From Iodidimonas sp. SYSU 1G8 (lineage in GTDB: Bacteria > Pseudomonadota > Alphaproteobacteria > SMXS01), in assembly GCF_039655775.1 (NCBI RefSeq), contig NZ_JBBYXJ010000001.1, forward strand, positions 868,001 through 932,000: DNA of 64,000 bases, in the 5' to 3' direction. Shown one piece after another: positions 59,336-64,000 of the stretch. Within the stretch, counting starts at the first letter, position 1; every line of letters begins with the position of its first letter. The translations under genes and the position numbers were made by a program. The notes beneath the pieces are model-generated. The model was not told where the DNA came from. It worked only from the letters and a program-made list of their open reading frames with translations, and made no database searches.

Positions 59336-60640
59336 TCAGGCGTCGTTGCTGTAAACGCCGTTGATGTAGTCCATCAGGGTCTTGTGGGTGTGACGAATGC
59401 GGCGCTCCTGCGAGCTGATCCAGAGGCCGCGGAAGGCTGTCGAATTCATGCCCTTCTGGACATAAGGCAGATTGACCGAGTCCTGATCCAGCACCAGACC
59501 GAGCGAGCGCTCGCCGTGCTTGCAATGTTCGTGATCCGGCAGCGGCGGCTTCGCCTTTCCCTTCGGCGTCATCACATAGCGCTGCACGTCGAACAGCATC
59601 TTGTTCGGATCCGTGGGGTGCGGCCGCTGGCGGAACAGGCCGAAGCTCTCGGCCATGATGTTCAGCGTCAGGTTGGGATAGATGCAGTAGTGATAATCGT
59701 CCGACAACTGGTCGTCGTTCAGCTCGGAATAGTCGATGCCCAGCTTGTCCTCGTTCCCGCGCTTGTAGACCTGCACCGCGCGGCGGATGTCGGCGACACG
59801 GCCGGTGAACTCGTCCGGGTCCATGCCGATGGAACTGATCTGCTCGGCCAGATGCTCGGGCACTTCGACCAGTTCCTCGTTGAGCCGTGGGCTGTAGGTC
59901 TTGAACGGAACCAGATAGCGGTTGTGGCGCTCGTACAGGTCGATCTGGATGTCCACGTCATCGATCGTATAGGACAGCTCCGGATGGATGCACTGGACGT
60001 GGTAGATCTCGTTGAAGGCGTCGACGGCCGTCTTCCAGTTGCAGTCCCATTCGACCGTGACATTGAGCACCATGTCCATCTTCTCGAAATGGTACGGATC
60101 AAGATGCTCGGGCAGGATGCCCAGGTACTCGGACAAGGGTTCGGCGTCCGGGTTGAGGTTGTACCAGACGAAACCGGCCCAGGTTTCGGTCCTGATCGCC
60201 TTGAGGCTGAGCTGCTCCTTGGGGCAGCCCTGATGGAAATCCTCCTCGTCGGGGACATTCACGAGCTTGCCGGTCAGGTCGTATTCCCAGAAATGGTAGG
60301 CGCACTGCAGGGTGCGGGAATTGCCGCACTGATCGAACTTCACCTGATTGCCGCGATGGTTGCAGACATTATAGAAGGTCCGCGCCTTGCCATCCTCGCC
60401 GCGCACGATCAGCAGCGATTCAGGGCCGATCTCGGTGGTGATATAATCGCCCACATCCGGGATCTCCTCCTCGCGGCAGCCCATGAGCCAGACCCTGGAC
60501 CACATGCGCTCCCATTCGAGCCTGGCGAAGTCCTTGGAGATGTAGCGTTCCTTGGGAATATAGTCACCGCCCATATCCGGCTCGGGCGCCTTGTCGATGG
60601 GCGTCCTGACGCTTTCCTTAACCCGTACGATGGCAACCAT
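59336..60640 (-). CDS. Rieske aromatic ring-hydroxylating oxygenase, alpha subunit (second copy, complete)
   Basis: 434 residues, complete. Rieske ligands CNH at 93-95 and CAYH at 113-116, mononuclear-iron His at 214 and 219 in HVQCIH; a later Asp supplies the third ligand. It is a close paralogue of the gene at 1-898 with the same numbering of all motifs. ATG 60640 (MVAIVRVKE) follows GAGGAG; extension to 60691 lacks a signal. Divergent from a TauD-type dioxygenase. Ferredoxin, reductase and beta subunit are not visible. Substrate unknown. Confidence 0.95.
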   Translation of the reverse strand: MVAIVRVKESVRTPIDKAPEPDMGGDYIPKERYISKDFARLEWERMWSRVWLMGCREEEIPDVGDYITTEIGPESLLIVRGEDGKARTFYNVCNHRGNQVKFDQCGNSRTLQCAYHFWEYDLTGKLVNVPDEEDFHQGCPKEQLSLKAIRTETWAGFVWYNLNPDAEPLSEYLGILPEHLDPYHFEKMDMVLNVTVEWDCNWKTAVDAFNEIYHVQCIHPELSYTIDDVDIQIDLYERHNRYLVPFKTYSPRLNEELVEVPEHLAEQISSIGMDPDEFTGRVADIRRAVQVYKRGNEDKLGIDYSELNDDQLSDDYHYCIYPNLTLNIMAESFGLFRQRPHPTDPNKMLFDVQRYVMTPKGKAKPPLPDHEHCKHGERSLGLVLDQDSVNLPYVQKGMNSTAFRGLWISSQERRIRHTHKTLMDYINGVYSNDA

Positions 60641-60792
60641 TCTCGCTCTCCTCGGCCAACGCTGCAGCAGCGGCCTGAGTTTATGCGTCAATGCTGGTTT
60701 TTCAAGAACGCTTTATGGGTGGCATTGCACCATTCGTTCCGATGCGCTTATCTCTGTTCCCGCATCGGGACCGGTTTCTTGAGGGAGAGGTC

Positions 60793-61632
60793 ATGTCGAT
60801 CGAGATAGAACCGCTCGGCGCCGCCGCTGGCGCCCGCATCCACGGCGTGGACCTGTCGCAGCCGCTCGATGAGGCGGATTTTGCCCGGGTCCGCCGGGCC
60901 CTGCTGGATCATCTGGTCATTTTCTTTCCCGACCAGCATCTGTCACCCGACGAGCACAAGGCATTCGGGCTTCGCTTCGGCACGCTCAACATTCATCCCC
61001 ACGTCAAGCCGCTGGATGGCCATCCGGAAGTGCTCAATATCGTCAAGGAGCCAGACGATCGCCTGAATTTCGGCGGCGGCTGGCACTCGGACATGTCGTT
61101 TCTCGACAAGCCGGTGCTTGGGTCGATCCTCTATGCGCGGGAGATTCCCCGCACGGGCGGCGATACCATGTGGGCCAACATGTGCCTCGCCTATGACGCG
61201 CTGAGTACCGGCATGAAGCAGATGCTGGCCGGCCTGACCGCCATCCACACGGCCGAAGACATCTATGGCGCGCAAGGCATCTACAACAATGACGACCGGC
61301 GAAGCATGCGGACCCAGGCGGCGGAACAAGCCTCGGGCCGTGCGGAGCATCCCGTGGTGCGAACGCACCCGGAAACCGGGCGGAAGCTGCTGTTCGTCAA
61401 CGAGGCCTTCACCACCAAGTTCAAGGGAATGACACGCGCCGAAAGCCGGCCGCTGCTGGATTTTCTGTGCCAGCACGCGACCAGCGCCCCGTTCGTGTAT
61501 CGCCACCGCTGGACCGAAAACGAGGTCGCCTTCTGGGACAATCGCTGCACCCAGCATTTCGCCCTCAACGACTACGCCGGCCAGCGCCGGGTGATGCACC
61601 GGGTTACCGTCAATGGCGACCGGCCGTACTGA
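60793..61632 (+). CDS. TauD/TfdA family Fe(II)/2-oxoglutarate dioxygenase
   Basis: 279 residues. The metal motif GGWHSDMSF (H-x-D) near residue 95, the distal His in NRCTQHFALNDY and the 2-OG-binding Arg in RRVMHRVTVNGDRP are intact. IEPLGAAAGARIHGVDLSQPL is the family start. Members hydroxylate taurine, chlorophenoxyacetates and similar carboxylates or sulfonates, often releasing sulfite or an aldehyde. ATG 60793 follows GAGGGAGAG. Divergent from the Rieske gene, possibly in the same catabolic pathway. Confidence 0.93.
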   Translation: MSIEIEPLGAAAGARIHGVDLSQPLDEADFARVRRALLDHLVIFFPDQHLSPDEHKAFGLRFGTLNIHPHVKPLDGHPEVLNIVKEPDDRLNFGGGWHSDMSFLDKPVLGSILYAREIPRTGGDTMWANMCLAYDALSTGMKQMLAGLTAIHTAEDIYGAQGIYNNDDRRSMRTQAAEQASGRAEHPVVRTHPETGRKLLFVNEAFTTKFKGMTRAESRPLLDFLCQHATSAPFVYRHRWTENEVAFWDNRCTQHFALNDYAGQRRVMHRVTVNGDRPY

Positions 61633-61764
61633 CACCGGGATTACATTCCTGTCACCGTGACACTGGCGCGGCGGCGCCCCGATCATAAATCCTCGTAAAC
61701 GACGTTCCGGCGAAAACCCGGGGACGTGCATTGACCTGACCGTCCACGAGGATGAGCCACCGCC

Positions 61765-62841
61765 TTGACGATGATCGCGAATGATTTGAGCGGCGATACC
61801 GCGGGACGCCTCACGGTGGCCTGTGTCGTCGGCCTGCCCGGCCCTCTCGCCGAACGGTGCGCCGCCCTGCTGTCCGAGTTGTCCGCCCTGCCCGGCCGCG
61901 GCAACATCCCGGTCGTCTCGGCCAATTCACTGGGCGAACTGGGTCACCGGCTGCTGACGGTGCCGACCCCGGCGGTGCTGCTGGCCGAGCGCCCGGAATC
62001 GAGCCTGCTTCAGGCCCTGATCGAGACCGAGCGACGCTTCCTCGTCGTCCTGGAATCACCGCGGACCAGCCTCGACACGCTGGTAAACGAGCGCGGAATG
62101 TCCGTCGCCGATGCCATCCGCTTGGTGGCAAACGGGTGCGCCGCTATCACCGGCCTCGCCGTCACGCCAGGCGCGCTGGTCATTCGCCCTTCGGACGGCG
62201 CCGACAACCGGGTCTTGCGCGATGCGATCGCCGCCCATTTCGGCATGGCCTCCCAAGAGGCGCCGGAGCCTGACAGCGAGGTCTCCCTTCCCGCGGCCGG
62301 CATACAAGCGGCCGAACCCGACTGGAAAGAGCTGATCGAAGAAAGCCTGGCGGGCGGCGACAGAGGGCTACCGCTTCCAGCCCTGGCTGGCGGCGCGCTC
62401 GATGCGTTCGGGTCGCTGGATGGCGGCGGCTTGCGCGGACCGCTGACCTGGGGCCGCGACCTGCTCACGGCCGCCGGCAGTCCGCAGCGGCCAGCGACCG
62501 GCGCCGTCGACATCACCGGCGCGAGCCGATGCCTGGTCTACGGCCCCTACATCCGGCTGCCGCGTGGCTCCTGGTCCTGCGCGCTGCTGTTCGGGTGCTC
62601 GGCCGAGACCGTCGGATTGCCGATGATCGCCGAGGTTTTCGCGGGCAACGTTCTCGCGACCGCGCGCTTCACCATCGAGGACGCCGGTATCTTCGAGATC
62701 GAGATGCCCTTCGAGAACCCCGATTCCGATGCCCTGATCGAGGTGAGGCTGTTCAACGGCAAGGCCGCGTTCGAGGGCCGGATCGCCATCGGCAAGGTCA
62801 CGATGACCCCGCTGCAGACCAGAAGATTGCGTGTGAACTGA
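61765..62841 (+). CDS. Unknown protein encoded just before a glycosyltransferase
   Basis: About 358 residues (TTG 61765; an ATG two codons later at 61771 is equally likely). No signal peptide. The N-terminal third (LTVACVVGLPGPLAERC to AAITGL) is an alpha/beta domain, followed by a Pro/Ala-rich linker and a C-terminal beta-rich part (about 250-355; YGPYIRLPRGSWSCALLF, ARFTIEDAGIFEIEMPFENP) that looks like a jelly-roll carbohydrate-binding domain. Its stop overlaps the GT4 start by 1 nt, so the two are co-translated. Family not recognised. Confidence 0.72.
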   Translation: MTMIANDLSGDTAGRLTVACVVGLPGPLAERCAALLSELSALPGRGNIPVVSANSLGELGHRLLTVPTPAVLLAERPESSLLQALIETERRFLVVLESPRTSLDTLVNERGMSVADAIRLVANGCAAITGLAVTPGALVIRPSDGADNRVLRDAIAAHFGMASQEAPEPDSEVSLPAAGIQAAEPDWKELIEESLAGGDRGLPLPALAGGALDAFGSLDGGGLRGPLTWGRDLLTAAGSPQRPATGAVDITGASRCLVYGPYIRLPRGSWSCALLFGCSAETVGLPMIAEVFAGNVLATARFTIEDAGIFEIEMPFENPDSDALIEVRLFNGKAAFEGRIAIGKVTMTPLQTRRLRVN

Positions 62842-64000
62842 TGACCAAGCGGATTTTCTTCGACGGGCTCAATCTCGCCCTGCGACAAGGCACGGGCGTC
62901 GCCACCTACACCAAGGTACTGACCCACCTGACCAAGCAGATGGGTTACGAGAACGGTGTGCTCCACAGCACGCGGCACCGCCTGCCCAAGGCGCCGCTGG
63001 CGCGCGAGATCGCGTTCTTCGACGCCCAGGTCGGCAGGGGTTTGCCCCGTCCGCTCCAAGCGCTGTCGGATGTCGCTGGCTATTTCGGCGGCCTAGGCGG
63101 CGTGACGCCGCAGCAAGTGCCCGTCACGGGCGCGGTGGTGACGCAGCCGCTGGGCGGACGCTGGGCGCCGACCGATCATGTCTACGCCGCGCCGCGGGTG
63201 TTCGACCAAAGCCGCGGATACTTCACCCTGTTCAACGACCTGATGAAGGTGAAGCTGCCGCTGGACGTGGACCTGTTCCACTTCACCTATCCGGTGCCGA
63301 TGACCTCCAGCGCCCGGGCCAACATCTATACCATCCACGACATCATTCCCCTGCGCCTTCCCTACACGACGCTGGACTGGAAGGCGTATTATCTGCGGTC
63401 CATGCGGAAAATCCTGCACAAGGCCGATCACATCGTCACCGTCTCGGAACACTCGAAACGGGATGTGATCAACATGTTCGGCATCGACGAGGCGCGCATC
63501 ACCAACACCTATCAGGCGGTGAACATTCCCGAGGCGATCGTCAACCGCCCGCAGGACGAGGTGGCCGCGGAGGTCTCGGGCGTCTTCGGCCTGGAGCATC
63601 GGGGCTATTTCCTGTTCTACGGTTCGCTGGAGCCCAAGAAGAACCTAGGGCGCGTCGTCGAGGCCTATCTGGCATCGAACTCGAAACTGCCGCTGGTGGT
63701 CATCGTCGGCCAGTCGTGGCTGGGCGACGACGAGGTGCGGCTGCTGAACCAGATCGAGAAGGATTCCAAGGGCAAGGACAAGCGCATCCGCCGCTATGAC
63801 TACATGCCCTTTCCCATGCTGATGACCCTGATCCAGGGCGCGCGGGCGGTGCTGTTCCCCTCGTTGTACGAAGGTTTCGGCCTGCCGGTGCTGGAGGCGA
63901 TGACGCTGGGCACGCCGGTCATTACCTCGACCCAGTCCTCGGTGCCCGAAGTGGCCGGAGACGCGGCACTCATGGTCGATCCCTACAGCACCGACCAAAT
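62841..64000 (+). CDS. GT4-family glycosyltransferase (C-terminus cut by window edge)
   Basis: About 386 residues seen, lacking a stop. The N-terminal part has IFFDGLNLALRQGTGVATYT and the acceptor region DLFHFTYPVP, NIYTIHDIIPLRLPY, ADHIVTVSEHSKRDVI; the donor domain has FYGSLEPKKNLGRVVEAY and the E-x7-E motif EGFGLPVLEAM. This is a retaining GT4 (GT-B) enzyme building a polysaccharide or glycolipid on the cytoplasmic membrane face. It starts a glycan-assembly region that continues beyond the window. Confidence 0.93.
   Translation, partial: MTKRIFFDGLNLALRQGTGVATYTKVLTHLTKQMGYENGVLHSTRHRLPKAPLAREIAFFDAQVGRGLPRPLQALSDVAGYFGGLGGVTPQQVPVTGAVVTQPLGGRWAPTDHVYAAPRVFDQSRGYFTLFNDLMKVKLPLDVDLFHFTYPVPMTSSARANIYTIHDIIPLRLPYTTLDWKAYYLRSMRKILHKADHIVTVSEHSKRDVINMFGIDEARITNTYQAVNIPEAIVNRPQDEVAAEVSGVFGLEHRGYFLFYGSLEPKKNLGRVVEAYLASNSKLPLVVIVGQSWLGDDEVRLLNQIEKDSKGKDKRIRRYDYMPFPMLMTLIQGARAVLFPSLYEGFGLPVLEAMTLGTPVITSTQSSVPEVAGDAALMVDPYSTDQ

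Overview
The window is a high-GC, densely coded chromosomal segment from an alphaproteobacterium. Evidence for this: GC-rich third codon positions with long antisense open frames, mostly GGAG/AGGAG ribosome binding sites, a REP-like palindrome and a 'GTCATTGC...GCAATGACGG' repeat of types seen in alphaproteobacterial genomes, a perfect GGAAC-N17-CGTT (EcfG-type general stress) promoter, and families common in that class (DUF1328, extensin-like M15, L,D-transpeptidases, PhyH and LLM enzymes). I cannot name the genus. I see no rRNA, tRNA, CRISPR array, phage or insertion sequence.

Layout. (A) 1-18684 is a catabolic region. It holds a Rieske oxygenase alpha subunit (cut by the window edge), two crotonases, an aldehyde dehydrogenase, a RidA-like protein, two tandem acyl-CoA ligases, an ABM-domain protein, a P450, a CurA/PTGR-type reductase, an SDR, an acyl-CoA dehydrogenase, an LLM monooxygenase and a dienelactone-hydrolase-like protein. 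A ThuA-like protein, a lipoprotein, a DUF1801 protein and a polysaccharide flippase lie among them. The content fits oxidation, CoA activation and beta-oxidation of a hydrophobic or cyclic substrate. (B) 18823-24774 is an envelope block: two lipoproteins, a TPR protein, an FKBP isomerase, a Tat-exported M15-fold protein and an L,D-transpeptidase. (C) 24780-31362 is an unusual accessory block: an LpxO-like beta-hydroxylase divergent from a run encoding a YqcI/YcgG (GntA-like) putative heme N-oxygenase, DUF1989, an ATP-grasp ligase, an SDR lacking its catalytic residues and an unrecognised membrane protein with carrier-protein-like ends; an SDR and an unknown gene follow on the other strand. (D) 31705-47910 is mixed: an LtaS-like sulfatase-fold enzyme, VOC proteins, a PhyH oxygenase, MsrB, an AAC(3)-like protein, a poly-serine secreted protein, a DUF2235 hydrolase, a GMC oxidoreductase coupled to a GT32-like transferase, an ArsR/SRPBCC pair with a palindromic operator, a MaoC protein and a LemA/TPM/TPM operon. 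(E) 48020-58816 is stress and envelope: DUF1328 under the EcfG-like promoter, a DUF1190/YgiC-like/DUF350 operon, a lipid kinase with a phosphodiesterase, a second P450, an SDR, an SH3 protein, a rhomboid protease, a Sel1 protein, and a second L,D-transpeptidase with an M15-type partner. (F) 58819-64000 holds a zinc-ribbon protein, a second Rieske alpha subunit closely related to the first, a TauD-type dioxygenase, and the start of a polysaccharide region whose GT4 glycosyltransferase runs off the end.

The best candidate for an undescribed system is block C: a putative N-oxygenase, DUF1989 and an ATP-grasp ligase in one short transcription unit suggest modification and ligation of a small amino-acid-like molecule. 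The outer-membrane-like trio at 18823-21955, the DUF1190/YgiC/DUF350 operon and the 11-nt-period direct repeats upstream of the LtaS-like gene also deserve attention. All functional statements come from reading motifs; no database search was run.
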